Source of the DNA: Bimastos eiseni
Lineage: Eukaryota; Annelida; Clitellata; Crassiclitellata; Lumbricidae
Assembly: GCA_959347315.1 (NCBI GenBank)
Contig: OY365810.1
Location: forward strand, 10,859,228-10,923,227
Direction of reading: 5' to 3'
Length of the DNA stretch: 64,000 nucleotides
Shown here: piece after piece, positions 35,101 through 47,043 of the stretch
How positions within the stretch are numbered: the first letter of the stretch is position 1
Layout of the letters: each line of letters starts with the position of its first letter
The notes under the pieces: generated by a model
Told to the model about the DNA's origin: nothing
What the model saw: the letters and a program-made list of their open reading frames with translations, nothing else
Databases searched by the model: none
Program-made: the position numbers and the translations under genes

Positions 35101-35859
35101 ATTCTCTCTGGATCTGCTCCTGCATCTCTCTATTCTCAAAACCTATTTCTTCACTGTGGTACTCGCACTCAGAGCGCTATTGAAAGGCCAACGCTATATA
35201 AGCTACTAATTAGGCCTACATTACACAGCCTACATTCTCATTGTTAGTTCGGTTAAATGGCGAGTCCACAAAGTAACTGCTCTGAGGGCATTAAAAACTC
35301 CAACGATAATAAATTATCGCTCTTCTTGAGACCTGGAAAATATGGACTTGACCCTGCCCTAAAATGGTCAAGATGTCTAAAGAGACCTTGACCAAGTCCT
35401 TTGCTCACAATTATTTATACATAGGCTTGTGCCAACGCTATTTATTGCTGCGTTCTCAATAGGCAGCGTCGCTTAATAACATAATGCGCTCTGTTAACTT
35501 GCATTAGCATAGAGCCCTGTATTCGAATTGTATCATCTATACTCATGTATATTGAATACATGCAGCATGCTCTATTAAATGTAGAGGAGCCAGTAGCAAG
35601 TCGAAGGCTAGAAGACTGATTCTTATGAACTGACTCTCATGTGTTCATGCATAAGAGATAGCAATTAAATCCATCAAATCAAATTATTATGTAAGCCCTA
35701 ACTGAACCAGCTTTAAATGATCTGGTCAAATGAAGGAGATTCCACTGAACGATGGTTACCTGATTCTCTCGATTCCGGTTCCTTCTGTATTTCTTCGATG
35801 AGTTCAATGGCACGCAACCAAAGTTTAGTCTGCTGTGTAAACGCCAGAGACGAATTCAT
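28223..35859 (-). CDS. Gene B: complete CARD-CARD-Pro-coiled coil-NHL propeller protein
   Basis: Six minus-strand exons join in frame: 35859-35760, 34632-34363, 32423-32139, 31957-31758, 29846-29465 and 29106-28223, giving 2121 coding bases including the stop, about 706 residues. Residues 1-33 are the start exon, about 34-123 CARD 1, 124-218 CARD 2, 219-285 proline-rich linker, 286-412 coiled coil and 413-706 an NHL-like beta-propeller. Skipping the linker exon and using the upstream coiled-coil acceptor (29863) gives an in-frame form of about 645 residues. CARDs recruit partners by homotypic contact; NHL propellers bind protein or RNA, as in TRIM-NHL proteins. There is no RING, B-box, caspase or NACHT domain. 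A CARD pair on a coiled-coil/NHL scaffold is an architecture I do not recognise from a named gene. Gene A is its paralogue. Confidence 0.82.
29465..29863 (-). CDS. Gene B exon 5: coiled coil
   Basis: Acceptor candidates are CATTAAG before 29863 (phase 1, better pyrimidine tract) and TTGAAG before 29846 (phase 0). Donor T|GTGAGT follows 29465 in phase 1, matching the NHL exon. About 130 residues of long amphipathic helix, for example NKSMEITNIRSQTERELQRL and VVKKLKAEVREQKKVIERL. Confidence 0.82.
31758..31957 (-). CDS. Gene B exon 4: proline-rich linker
   Basis: Acceptor TTTTTCCAG at 31959-31958, donor AAA|GTAAGC after 31758, starts in phase 1, ends in phase 0, 200 bases. Ser/Thr-rich residues lead into CTPPRPPRPPPRPK, with overlapping PxxP and RxxP motifs that could bind SH3 domains. 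Only the general composition and a few positions (the basic end, SVTK) match gene A. Confidence 0.68.
32139..32423 (-). CDS. Gene B exon 3: CARD domain 2
   Basis: Acceptor GTCGCAG at 32425-32424, strong donor CGA|GTAAGT after 32139, phase 1 on both sides, 285 bases. Motifs include IIRRNYTSLVETLDSSTGLV, LFENYVLSQREMEDILTERD, LLSLISRKCCEHFEIFLQAL and KDTNQMHVYLVL, a classic CARD pattern. Confidence 0.82.
33219..34076. mobile_element. Non-autonomous element with GGGGTAACTTTG termini
   Basis: GGGGTAACTTTG at 33219-33230 is mirrored by CAAAGTTGCCCC at 34046-34057 (one mismatch), and the similarity continues inward (ACAC/GCAC). A further direct copy is at 34065-34076. Inside is a long TATG/TACA microsatellite. 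It lies in the gene B intron between the CARD exons. Confidence 0.5.
33245..33815. repeat. TATG/CATA tetranucleotide array with strand switches
   Basis: Runs of CATA alternate with runs of TATG several times, and a block with CATGCATACCTACGTACATG appears twice (33473 and 33647). Open frames here are artefacts. Confidence 0.9.
34363..34632 (-). CDS. Gene B exon 2: CARD domain 1
   Basis: Acceptor TCAAG|GT at 34634-34633, donor AAG|GTAGAC after 34363, phase 1 on both sides, 270 bases. CARD motifs VRDIVAMLFEKEMLSERERD and NEELLNVIMKKGNDVYEGFL are followed by KALVDTKQHHIHRLL. It has nine extra bases near its 5' end compared with gene A and one codon fewer inside. Confidence 0.82.
35760..35859 (-). 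CDS. Gene B exon 1 (start codon exon)
   Basis: ATG at 35859-35857, 33 codons plus one base, donor G|GTAACC. It begins MNSSLAFTQQTKLWLRAIEL and ends EPESRES. Same length and phase as gene A exon 1. Confidence 0.75.
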
Positions 35860-36290
35860 TGCAGCCGATTGGTTTGTCTCCTTGACTTGCTAACCTAGTA
35901 AAGATTGACTGTTAACGACCTGTATTGGTATTGTATTATGGAAACTTTAACTACGATTTGTGTTATCCAGGCAACTTTGAACCAGGTGATGAAAGTACAA
36001 AATAGGCGGAATTCGTTCAAACGTCAATAACATTCGTTTACAGTTCAAGACGAAACACGAGTTGCGGCTAAGATATATTGGCCATCGTTGGTTACGCATG
36101 AAAGGCAACAAAGGATATCAATATACAGCGTTGGATCAAAACTGATTCTACCTTGAGCTTGCCTATTAGCTCACTCACTGGAGGAGAACTTATGACACAC
36201 TTAAGTAAGTCTATGAAGTTCTCTGCGCCTCACGTTGGGCTAGACTGAACATTAAACGATCGTAAATTAGAGTTCAAAAGCTTTCCTGTA
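35860..36290 (-). promoter_or_regulatory. Conserved upstream region of gene B
   Basis: Counterpart of 6987-7410 upstream of gene A, with the same islands in the same order. Similarity fades near 36290, which is taken as the right end of the duplicated segment. Confidence 0.4.
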
Positions 36291-36989
36291 GGCCTCATTT
36301 GTAGGCTTGCCTAAGAAGTCCCCTAGGGAATCCCCACACCAAAATAGAAAGAGCGCTCGATATCTTATGCATGAGTGAATAACGTAGGTAATAATCGCTC
36401 AAGCAGTTAGCCTCAAATGCACAATGCCTTATACGCATGCATGCTATCAGCCAGTGTTGACACAGGACCACCAGATTATTAAACAATCCCTTACTTCCGC
36501 AATGTATAGTAGGCCTACCATTGCCACATGCATGGCTTATAAAATTCATGGTATTGATATACATGTAAAGTACAATACAATGCTAAGCAATTGTATCTTT
36601 CAACATTTTATTGAACTTCTACGCATTTAGCATCATAGTTTGCATACAGGAATGGACCTTATGCATGCAAACCCTATCAGAGGGAGGCCAGACGGGCCAC
36701 TTGGCCCGAGCCTCTGGCTCAAACGGGGCCATGAAATAATATAGGCCAATAAAATTTATATTATCTAAGGTCTATGTTACTATTACTTAATATTAAATTT
36801 AAAATTTTAATTCTAAAAAGTAACGATTTAATTAATTATATTTTAAAGAAATGTTTGCATCATCAGATTCATCACATCAATTTGTTAAAAATGATAACGT
36901 TGCAAGTCTCACTAACGACATTCAATTTTGCTTGAAAAATGGAATTCCATCTTGGCTGAATCAAATATAGTGGTAAAGAAAATTGGTAT

Positions 36990-37520
36990 TTTAATTTCTA
37001 GATGACTTTTCCGTCAAGCGCCATTTACCAAGTCAAGTTGATGCTGAGCTATACTTTAAAGTCATATATTTTTTGCCATCTTTGACTCGATTCATTCAGC
37101 CTCACAACGACGATGTCACATTAGATGACATAAATTTTGTAATTTTTTGCATTTCTTTGAGAGTTTAAAAACGTGACTGACGAAGATTTATCGTTTACTG
37201 CTAAGAAATGCCAACAGCATCATGTTAAAGAACTCTCACAAGATCTTGGTCTATATGCAATATTTTCTAATATCACTGCATCACTAAACCTAGGCCTACG
37301 TATTTTCATCAGTTTCAAAGCATCAATGGCTTCTGGAAAGAGTCTTCAATGTAGGCTATTGAAACAAATCAAGAATTGCCATCGTTCAACAATTGAACAA
37401 GAACGGTTGAATGAACTGGCATAGACTCAATATAAACTGTGGTATTGAACGAAAATTAGATATCTAGATAACAATGAAATCATTTGCGGAACAAACTGCA
37501 TGAAAAACGTTTGTTAAATA
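36990..37520 (+). pseudogene. hAT-type transposase C-terminal relic
   Basis: The frame at 37173-37421 contains ALNLGLRIF-like text, ASMASGKSLQ and LIKNYLRST-like LLKQIKNCHRSTIEQERLNELA. This is the hAT dimerisation region as found in ZMYM-type transposase derivatives, with SERSFS degraded to SGKSLQ. A frameshift follows, after which ERKLDI and SFAEQTA continue it. Dead. Confidence 0.6.
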
Positions 37521-38216
37521 TGTATAATTAAAGTACCTTTTGTTATTTTTAGGCCCTATATGCTGTTTTTGATCTGCACCTAGATAATACAGGCCTTACC
37601 ATTTATAATTTTCATAAGACGAAGAGTTAGGGGACAGAGGGACCTGAAATTTAATGAAATAATGACCTGTGCTTCCTCGAAAATCGGAAACAACCCTGTA
37701 TGCATGTGTGAATGTATCAGCGCCTTCAATAGATCTTTAGGCCTACGTAAATTTAGTTAAAGGCAAGAGGAGTGTCTTCTGATGAAAATAGTTAACTGAC
37801 CGTTAACTGAAGTGCGAATGGCCTTGTAATAATGCATACATTGGTAGACACAGTCTAACTATTTTGTTCCACTATAGAGGTTTAATAACCATGACACTCA
37901 ATGAAGCGTATTTTTTCCTATTTTCTGTTCACTTTATAGTCTATACACGGAATGCCATAGTAAATCACCGACATAAAACTGTTTGTGCTCTGACTCTTGC
38001 AAAGTCAACCAAAACTTGTATTAGGGCTACTTGTTGAGCAACCTTCTTCTTTCAGAAGCTCGCATGCAGAGGCTAGGAGTTCCAACGCGAAATCAGTTTC
38101 CATCTGTGATACTCGAATTCTCGAACTATCAACAGGCTATAAAGATTGCGATTTACAATCTTTTATTCAAATTAAACAGTCACGTCAGATTACGTCAGTA
38201 ACGAACATTTACTTAA

Positions 38217-38365
38217 TTTGTGTGGTACAGTGTCCGATCGGTTAGAGTGGTCAGCCCATAACGTTCAGTGTGCTCTGAGCGATTGGATTCGACCTTCGCC
38301 CGGGAAATCACTGTGTAGGGACCTTGCGCAAGTCCTTCGCGCACAATTGCTCTATTCATATGAAA
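38217..38365 (+). mobile_element. tRNA-derived SINE
   Basis: GTCCGATCGGTTAGAGTGG, GGATTCGACC and GACCTTGCGCAAGTCCTTCG match the SINE at 12601 in order. Confidence 0.65.
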
Positions 38366-38589
38366 AACTACTTAACATAATCAGAATATTGAACCCTCGA
38401 GTCACGAATTCTCGTTCTATGATCTCGTTGTATGGTTGCGGCGACACAACTCTTGAGACGATAAGCCCATGCATATCTAAAAGGATTGAAACTTTTGTTA
38501 CCAGAATTATTATTATTCACAAGCAAGGCCAACTGCTTTGTTGCGGGCTAGGACTCCGTATGCAACGCGTCCAGGCCCTATCACGACTT

Positions 38590-39783
38590 TGAGCAGACGA
38601 AACTACACCGTGACGAAATAGCCTACATTGTGAAATGCACATTTATGACACGGCACTTTTAATAATAAAGTCACTCAAGCACTCATTTTAATAATATTAA
38701 ATGTTTTAAGACTTTCGATTTCAAGTATTATGATAGATACAAAAAGTACTTTTTAATGAGTCTTGATCATTCTGTCACCTAAATGGTTCTATAGTTAGTT
38801 ATTCAGACAGTCAGTTTGTTAATTATTTGGTCAGCATGTAAATCTGGAGTTTTAAATTCAAGAAAGATTGAGAATAAGTTGGTAAATCAGAGTTTATCAA
38901 TACAATATCCTACATCCAACAAACAGCCAAGGTGAAACGGAGTGAACTAGTGGTCATGCCCCAACACAGTTAAACCCTTTTAGCAGAAGATTTATTGATT
39001 CTGGTGCTTGCTAAGTCATGATTTATCTGCCAGCGGCGAGGTCCACGAAACACGACTGTCATATGGGACGTCGAGTCAACCCTTCAAATAATATGAAATA
39101 AACGACCCCTATCGCCATCTGTCGAGTAATGCAGAGGTCCGTGGAATAATGGATAACACACTGGGACGCAGAGTTGAGGAATCGAGTTCGAAACCCTTAT
39201 TCCCAGTAAGGCTGACTAGTCCTTCTTTCGCTAGACGGCGGCGTTTGTGAAATAATATGCATAACGTAATGGGCGCCCTGCGTGGTTGCCGATGACTAAA
39301 TTAAATTCGACTTCTGTAATAACTTGTAGTCATTCGTTCATACTATGGCTGTGTTCATTTTGAGGTTTGACAGTTTGCAATTAAACGCTAATATATTATT
39401 ATAGTAATAACAGTTATTATCATTATTGTTTTTTTCACCAAGGTATCCCACATGTGATTCCTTGGGTTGCAGAAAATTATTATTATTATTATTACAAATA
39501 GTGACGTATTGCAGGTGAACCTGGGCTAATCCATGTGACACAGATGAACTCTGCATGTACTCTTCACTGTAAAACTCCACTAACATGTCACAATAGTAAG
39601 ATACGATCTATCATATATATTATTTTCACCCATCCTTCACGACGAATGACTGACAATTCTGTCTATATATTAAAAAAATATGTCGGGCGGGGATAAATTG
39701 GCCTTGCTGACAAGTATCGTTTTACTGTAAAAACTAAGTTCGTCGATAGTAGGAGAGTTATTATATTTTCAGATGACTGTCGT

Positions 39784-39832
<49 letters not shown>

Positions 39833-41900
39833 GCCAGGCTGCCCGACACATTTTCCTTAGCCTATGTTTTGAAATTTGGGTGGTTTCGAAGCAAATGTGA
39901 ACCAGTCGTCTTTCCCAGACTTGATTAGCTTGAAATCTGGACTAACTTGTTTCGACAACGCTGACCAGCATGACATTGCATAGCTTAGTAGAGACAAAGC
40001 TGACCCACCTTACATTACATAGCTTCTATTGCACCGTTTCCTAATGCACAGGGCATCAACCAATGGCACAATAAAATAAAGTCAATTTCCAGGCCTATCA
40101 ATACGCAAGAAAATTCTCTCTTAGAATTTAGAGTGGATTGCGCAAAATTTCAAACGGTTTTTAAGTTAAAGTTATAATGAATTGCTTAAGTACAGTGATA
40201 TAATTCGTTAAATGTGGGCACTAGATTGCAAAAGAGGTCAATTGGTATTCCTAAAATAAATGAACGTAGCCATTACATGTCTTCCTCTAAGGCGACCTGT
40301 TCAGAATTTGACTCATGCCAGATAGATCACAAAGAGAGGAAGGAGACTCAGTGCTTTAATGGTGGCCTGGCGATGTCATTATGATATAATCCCACATTGT
40401 CAATGAGTCTCATTCAACGTTTAATTAAACGGAATATCATTTATAGAGAACGGCTTTCCATGCAGAAATTCTATGCACCAATTACTTTAGGCGACAACGA
40501 TGAAGAGGTAGCGTACAGAGCCATAACAAGACGTAAAGGGAGCAAGAGAGGGAGAAGATGATACACAGGAATAGCGAAGCAAACAAATACAGACAGAACG
40601 ACGGAGACAACGATAAAGGCACGAAAAGACAGAGCAAAAGGCAGTCATACAAAAATAAAAAGAGATGGAAATCAATCTGTGCGTATGAATTAGTGAATGA
40701 ATGAAGCCAGTATCGACAGTAAGAAGACCTGGTGATGGTGAAGTGGGAATGATGGATGAAAGCAGCGGAAGAATAAGGAAGAAACAATAGACACTGGGAT
40801 GTGTAGAAAGACGCGTTGATGATTTCTGGGCTGCAGATAATTGCATGGGAAAAATGCTTTGTGATAGTAAGTTCTTCAGGCAAGAACTAAAACTGGTAGA
40901 AGGAGATAATGTCACCGCTCTTAATGCTCTGTGACCTAATTGAACCCTCAGCTTCTGGTAGTGTATAGATATTAGTTGACATTGCCACTGTTCATTTTTT
41001 TCTTGTTTCTTTTAAAACAAGAGTGGCCAGTTATAAACTGATAACTCAACCGTGCAAACGATGACAGACCAATCGACTGCAATTACTTTTGTACACAGTT
41101 CAAACCTAATTTCTCAACAACTTAATATTTTCTGCCATCGATCTACTTATGCAAGGCCTGACTGCCAAACATATGTTCCGCTAAGCGCAAACACGATAAA
41201 CATTCTCACAGATGTATTCACAAAAACACACGTGCAAGCACATAGACACAGGTAAACACAAGGAAGTAGCGATACATACAGACACAGTGACAGTTATATC
41301 AACAGACATATCAAGCGATGTACAAACTGTTAGAGAAGTAGAGAGACCTGGTGAAAAGCAATAAAAGTTAGATACCGATAGAAAGAGAAGAACACGTGAA
41401 CGGACAGATAGACAGACAGAAGTGTGGACAATGAAACTGAAAGGTGACCAGACACACTTAATAAGGTCCGAAAGACAGACAGATGGACAGACGTACTATA
41501 GAGAAAAAGTAATAATTAAGGTACGACAGGTAGAAAGTGAAACAGACTAACATGCGCATTGAGGGCCCCAGGAGGACAAGTTTGTAGCAGAATAGCACAA
41601 CAGGAGGATTCAGAGATAGTCAGAAGAGAATGCACCATGCCAAGCACACATAGGAAGAGAGGAGAGGAGACAGACAGACAGACGCATCGTGGGAAGGAAG
41701 GAGGACATGGTGGTGAAAAAATACGGATTTACTTGCATCCAATTACTTCTGATTAGTTCTTGTCGGACTCTGAATGATCGTCAAGATGAAAGGAACATCA
41801 TTTGATCGCCGCCAGAAAAGAGGCAGAGACCAAAAGGTCAAACGATGCGTCCGTTTCAACGGTAGGGCATGAAGAAAGACCTTTGAGCATCGTCTCGTGG
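38590..41900. other. Non-coding stretch
   Basis: No exon supported. A weak tRNA-like stretch (GAGTTCGAAACCC near 39187), the CT repeat, and Ser/Leu-rich minus frames at 40482-40915 that look compositional. Confidence 0.45.
39785..39829 (+). repeat. CT dinucleotide repeat
   Basis: About 22 perfect units. Confidence 0.95.
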
Positions 41901-41939
41901 TATTCTGCTCGGACTAGGGACAGTTTGGGGTTCATCGCC

Positions 41940-42180
41940 GGGTTTCTCTCTGTCTCTGTCTCTCTGTCTCTGTCTCGCTGTGTCTCTCTGTCTATCTGTA
42001 TTTCTGTTTCTGTCTCTCTCTGTGTCTCTCTAGCTTTCTGACTCTCTGGTCGTAGGTAGGTCTCTCTTTTTCTTTGTGTCTATCAATTTCTCTGTCTCTG
42101 TGTTGCTCTGTGTCTCTCTGTCTCTGTCTGTCTCTGTCTGTCTCGCTATGTTCTTCCCTATGTCGATTTCTTTCTCTTGT
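41940..42180 (+). repeat. TCTCTGTC-rich pyrimidine tract
   Basis: Imperfect repeats of TCTCTGTC-like units over about 240 bases, almost free of purines apart from G. All open frames here are compositional. Confidence 0.85.
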
Positions 42181-42199
42181 CTTCTGGTCCAGGATTTCC

Positions 42200-45050
42200 G
42201 ACGGCATCGCCTAAGACGGTCAATAAAACGGACTCGTTTAGCGTTGATGAGGAACTGCGAAGCAGCCACAGAGATCGTGCGCTGAATTCGAAGCACCTCG
42301 TCTGCCAGATGAGGTCCTCAAAGGAGTGGCCGTGTTGACGTCTCCTAAATTCCCTCCATTCACTGACGACCTCTATGGGTGACCTGGAGTGACTCTTGGT
42401 GTACGTGGGAATGCGTTTCTTCGTCCGTTTCAACGTATCCTTCGTGTGTTCTTTGTTGCTGTGCTTTTTCTGCCCTGTTTCTCCTCTTTCGCATTCGCTG
42501 TTATGTCTGTATCTGTCGACGTTAGTGACCTTATAGAATATCATCAATTTATCTATCTATGCAGAATAAACTGTGTATTTATCCATCTATCCATCCATCC
42601 ATATGTCTGTCTGTCTCTTTATATGTGTCCATCTATCATTTATTTATATGTTTATCTAGCTTCTTTTCTCCTATACCTATGCATGCGTATTTTGTAGCGG
42701 CATAGCCGTGTTACGGCCCTACAGAAATTGTCCGTTTAATAATCTAAAATGTCAAGTAAACTGCAAATATACAAACGTTTTTCTAAAGCGACTGCTTGGT
42801 TCCAGCGTGCATAGTCGTAATCCAAATGTCTCTCTAAAGACGTGGGCGTTATAACTCTATACATTATCGACCAACTCCTGGCACAGGAACGAGACGAGAG
42901 GATTGGCCATTGCGGACTTAATTTGATAAAGCGCCGGTGAAAAAGCTCGTCTCTGGCGTGACTTCTTTTGGCGCTGAGAAATATTCGCAGATTTACACTA
43001 AATTACATTACATTGCATTGTATTATACTCAAGGTGTATACGATAACGATAACGATAATTTTAACGATAACGACAATTTTATACATTTTTATACAGTTAC
43101 ATGTAGCTCTATACATGTATGATATCAGTTCCTCGAGTAAGGCCAGCGTTGAAATAAGCCACCATCGTCATCCTTAGTCTTCACGCACAGTGGCGCCTCC
43201 GCCTAGACTAGTAGGCAGAAATTAGTAGCACTTCGCAGAGCGGACGCGTAAGGGTTGAAAATTTATAGAGCAGTTTCAGCTCTCGCAACGTAGAATGTCT
43301 GACGCAAAGATTATGAGTCCAATGGGAGTACTCTAAAGCAAGCGAACTGTAAGAAGAAATGACTCATAAAAATTCTTCAGCTCCTAAAACAAGCCATATA
43401 AAGCGTCAAGACAATATCAAGGCGACATTATAACGCTTGTGTAGAGGAACTGAACAGACCCCTAAGCTGTACTGAAGCGACGCAAACAGCAGGTTTACAA
43501 CGACTTCAGGCAATACAATTCTGTGGTCGTTAACTTCGGCATTACCTGTGTTCGGCATTGGATGCTGTAACGTAAAACTTTAACGATTGATCGTATACAC
43601 CGTTGAGATCCAATATTGGTGCAATAACGGCATCAATGGGAAGTGATCTGGACACTGGATGACCCAGCGTGTTCGCTGTTTGCAGCGTTGTGTCATCATT
43701 TGATAACGCTTTATTACATTTTTAGTCTTCTGTTGCTTAAAATAATCCTGCTTGGCGTATGTGTGTTAAACCATGGAGCTGATGATCAGAGGTTTTAATA
43801 CTTATTCGTTAGGTGTGGAACCATTATTCGAAATTAAAAAAATCACAGAGTACCGTATACATGTAGGCACAAGCGCACTAAGCTTGTTTTTAAGCTCAGC
43901 TGATAATGAGCTTAACGGCTCAACTGTATGGGTCTGTCCTAACTTTGAGTGCGAGTGCATGATGACGGATTAAGCGGAAGCTCGGTTCTTCATTAGTGAC
44001 CATGGTCAAGTATTAAGCGAGCTTCTACCACCTAATAGAAACGATAAATACAACTTACAAACTAAGTTCCACACTCCACAGCTTTGCCTTGCCCAGAAGA
44101 TGATAAGAATTTCACGTTTAGGCTTCTTTACAGAAATATTCACTAAGTAATGTTTTGGATATTGTTTCTATGGGATTAGGCTCTGGTGCTTAACTAGTTG
44201 AATAAACGAATTAGAGTTATTCGATAAACATAGATTCACATAATTATAATAACTGCAAATTAAGTTGCACGTCTTGTCAGTTTAATACTTTTATGAAACC
44301 ATATAATTTGATATGGTTTATTTCGTTGATGTCTCTTATACATGAGCAAACAATAAATTCATTCAAATATATGGACGAATAAGAAAAAGAAGAAGAAGTA
44401 AAGAGGAGTTCCTGAAGCCTATCCTAGTGTATAAAGTGTTAGCGACTTAAACTTCTTAGCCTCTGCATATGAGGACGGGTGGCCAGTCCTCTCTCTTGTG
44501 GTTTCATCTTCCCACCGACAGTGTGTGGTCGATATATGGGCACAGGTGTAGCAGAACTCTCGACACAGATTCTGCTCTGGCTGGATTTGAACCAACGACC
44601 TCTCTATTGACGTGCCAGCATGCTAAACCCAATGTGCGTATCCATTTCAGACTCATTGACCGTCAGTTGTTCTAGCTTTAGAGTTCATCTGGTGTGCTGT
44701 GAATTGCTATTCCAGTCCGGTTGTCGGATGTGTAATTGGAGCAATTAGGAAGGGCGACGGAAGTGGTTACCCATTTTATCTAACGAACTGAGCAGCGATG
44801 CATGTGGACTCATTAGCAAAATGTGCTCCCCGCTCGTTTAGTTATATTCGTATACTTCATAATTATGCTTACATCTTCCTGTCTGTCTGTCGATCTCACT
44901 TTGTGTACGTTTGTCACTCGGCGGATGTCTCTTTTGTCGGTCTAGTACTGGTAAGGATACGCGCTCTGTCCCGTTGCCTCTTACTGGGCTGGTTGTGCGA
45001 ACGTGTGAGAGTCGCAGACGAGTAACTTCTCAACAACCGCTTGAACAACG
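42200..45050. other. Non-coding stretch
   Basis: Near 42697 a block GTAGCGGCATAGCCGTGTTA resembles GTAGCGGCGTTACGGCGCTG at 2355, a dispersed repeat. Otherwise nothing supported. Confidence 0.4.
44470..44650 (-). mobile_element. Probable tRNA-derived SINE, minus strand
   Basis: On minus, GGTTTAGCATGCTGGCACGT precedes GTCGTTGGTTCAAATCCAGC, resembling tRNA A-box and B-box regions. A different family from the plus-strand SINEs. Confidence 0.4.
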
Positions 45051-45059
45051 CACTGGAAG

Positions 45060-45500
45060 ATGATTGAGTGAATTAATGTGCAGATGTATGGATGATGAAT
45101 GGATGAAGAGTTATTGGATGACTAGATGGATGGATGAATGGATGGATGGGTTTCAAAATGATTCAGTGGATGGATAGATGATGATGCTGATTGGGTGAAC
45201 GAACGAACTGGCTGGCTAGATAATGACTGGCTGGATGATGGGTGGATGGATAGGTGCATGCATGGAATGGACTGGCGAATGCACGGTCGTATGGATGGAT
45301 GTGGGTAGATGAATGAATGAATGATTAATGAATGATTGGAAGGATGGATGATGGACTGACCCATATACGTACATGTATGTTTGGACGGATCGACTGATAA
45401 TAGATGGTCAATGTTTGGAGTTAGTGGGTGTATGGATAAATGTACTGATGTACGGATGGTGAGGATTGATAGAAAGATGGATGGATGGATAAGAAAGGAA
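45060..45500 (+). repeat. GGAT-rich degenerate tetranucleotide array
   Basis: Long run of ATGGATGG and GATGAATG units. Non-coding low complexity. Confidence 0.85.
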
Positions 45501-45883
45501 GGCACGTGGAAGGTGTAAAACTTAGTGTTTCACTTGTGTACATACTATGTACTTTCTGATCTCTAGTTTACCGGCAATATTCATGTAGGCCTAAATGTAT
45601 TGTACTTCGATTAATCATTGATCAAGGGTGTGATAATCATGTGTAATTGATTGGTTGATGGCGTGATGGTTGCGACTGTCTCTTAGATAAATGATCAAAC
45701 GCCGAGAACTTGGTTTGGGTTTTTGTGTCTAATCTGAGAAAGTTCTCGACTCATCATATCCTGTGCGACAAATCTTATGACTAGAATCACTAGATAATTC
45801 TATCCCTGGTCAGTTTGATTAAGTTGATGGTTACTCAATTTTCTTCAAGTTTTGCGCAGTATTCTCATTATGAGCTGGTTTTA

Positions 45884-46112
45884 GTAATAATAATAATTAT
45901 AATAATAGTAATAATAACAATAAACATAATAATAATAATGATGATTATTATTAGTATTATAACTATGACAATAATAATAATAACAATAATAATAATTAAT
46001 TATAATTATGATGATGATGAAATAATAATGGTAATTGTTGCTATTATCAATATAATTATGATGATAATAAAACAATGGTGATAATAATAATATTGTTTTT
46101 ATGAATAACAAC
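45884..46112 (+). repeat. TAA/TTA/GAT microsatellite block
   Basis: Mixed ATA, ATT and GAT units with strand switches. Confidence 0.85.
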
Positions 46113-46130
46113 AATAATAGCTAGTTCTTC

Positions 46131-46165
46131 CATAATAATTCGATTTATATAGCGCCGTAGCAGGT
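46131..46165 (-). mobile_element. LINE 3' terminus tag (minus)
   Basis: AATTCGATTTATATAGCGCC is the complement of the GGCGCTATATAAAT terminus seen on the LINE copies, here next to the microsatellite at 45884-46112. Confidence 0.45.
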
Positions 46166-46469
46166 CGAAGTCGTAATACCCTATGACGAGATGGAGTTCA
46201 CTGCGTGCTGTTCTATGAAATAGTGCTCAGAAGGCTGCAGGAAACGAATAACTTAATATTCTTCATTGAAGATGATCAGGAGATCAAGAAACAACGAATC
46301 ATCGATGAGGATGTGATCGATTGAGATCCGAAACCAATGGAGGTCAAAGCCAGCTTAGAGCGTAATGGGCCGTTCGTGAATTTCCTATAGCACGTTGTCA
46401 GCTCTATCTGCCTATCACAAAAGGATCGACCATAAAGCGTCGGAATCTGATATTCTCTTTGTCTCTTCA

Positions 46470-46516
<47 letters not shown>
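46470..46516 (+). repeat. CT dinucleotide repeat
   Basis: Nearly perfect CT run with one TTT interruption. Confidence 0.9.
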
Positions 46517-46517
<1 letters not shown>

Positions 46518-47043
46518 TCTTTCTTCCTGTCAATATCTATCTCGAAGGAAGGCATTTGATACTAGCAAAGATGGCGTTGAGTGACGGGCTGCGTCAGTCA
46601 GTTTCGCCTCTTTCATATCTGCCTCTGACACACTGTGTCTTCAGATCATTCTTAGAGCTATTCATATTCTCTTCTTCCCACCCACCTATGTATGTCTCCT
46701 TCTCTCTGTGCATGCATCACCGGTTTTCTTCCACATCTTTCTTGTTATTCCTGCAAGCTGTCATTGTATTCGAATGCTCCACACCCATGAATGTGGACTC
46801 CCCCGATAGTAGCTCCCTGTCTCACTTCATCCCCTACTTAATCCAATCTTCATCCTATACACATTCTCCCTTTTCTTATAATATCATCCTTCACTTTCAC
46901 TTCCACCTACTCTCCAGCCGTGCATCGATTCCTTTCTCTCTGCAGACGAATATTGCCCTGGGTTCCACTCTCTTTCCGTAAACACAACTCGCTCTAATCA
47001 TCAAGTGTGCGTGCGCTGCGGAAGGAAGGGGCAGTTGGTCCCT

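Noticed and set aside
40482..40915. Two overlapping minus frames of 133 and 142 residues
   Set aside because: Cys/Ser/Leu-rich overlapping frames from biased sequence; no splice or domain support.
41802..42547. Ser/Leu/Val or Arg/Glu/Asp-rich frames on both strands
   Set aside because: Compositional consequence of the TCTCTGTC tract; no domain pattern.
46556..46981. 141-residue plus-strand frame downstream of the Kv1 gene
   Set aside because: Pyrimidine-rich, Ser/Leu/Phe/Pro composition, no recognisable motif, antisense side of the channel's 3' region.
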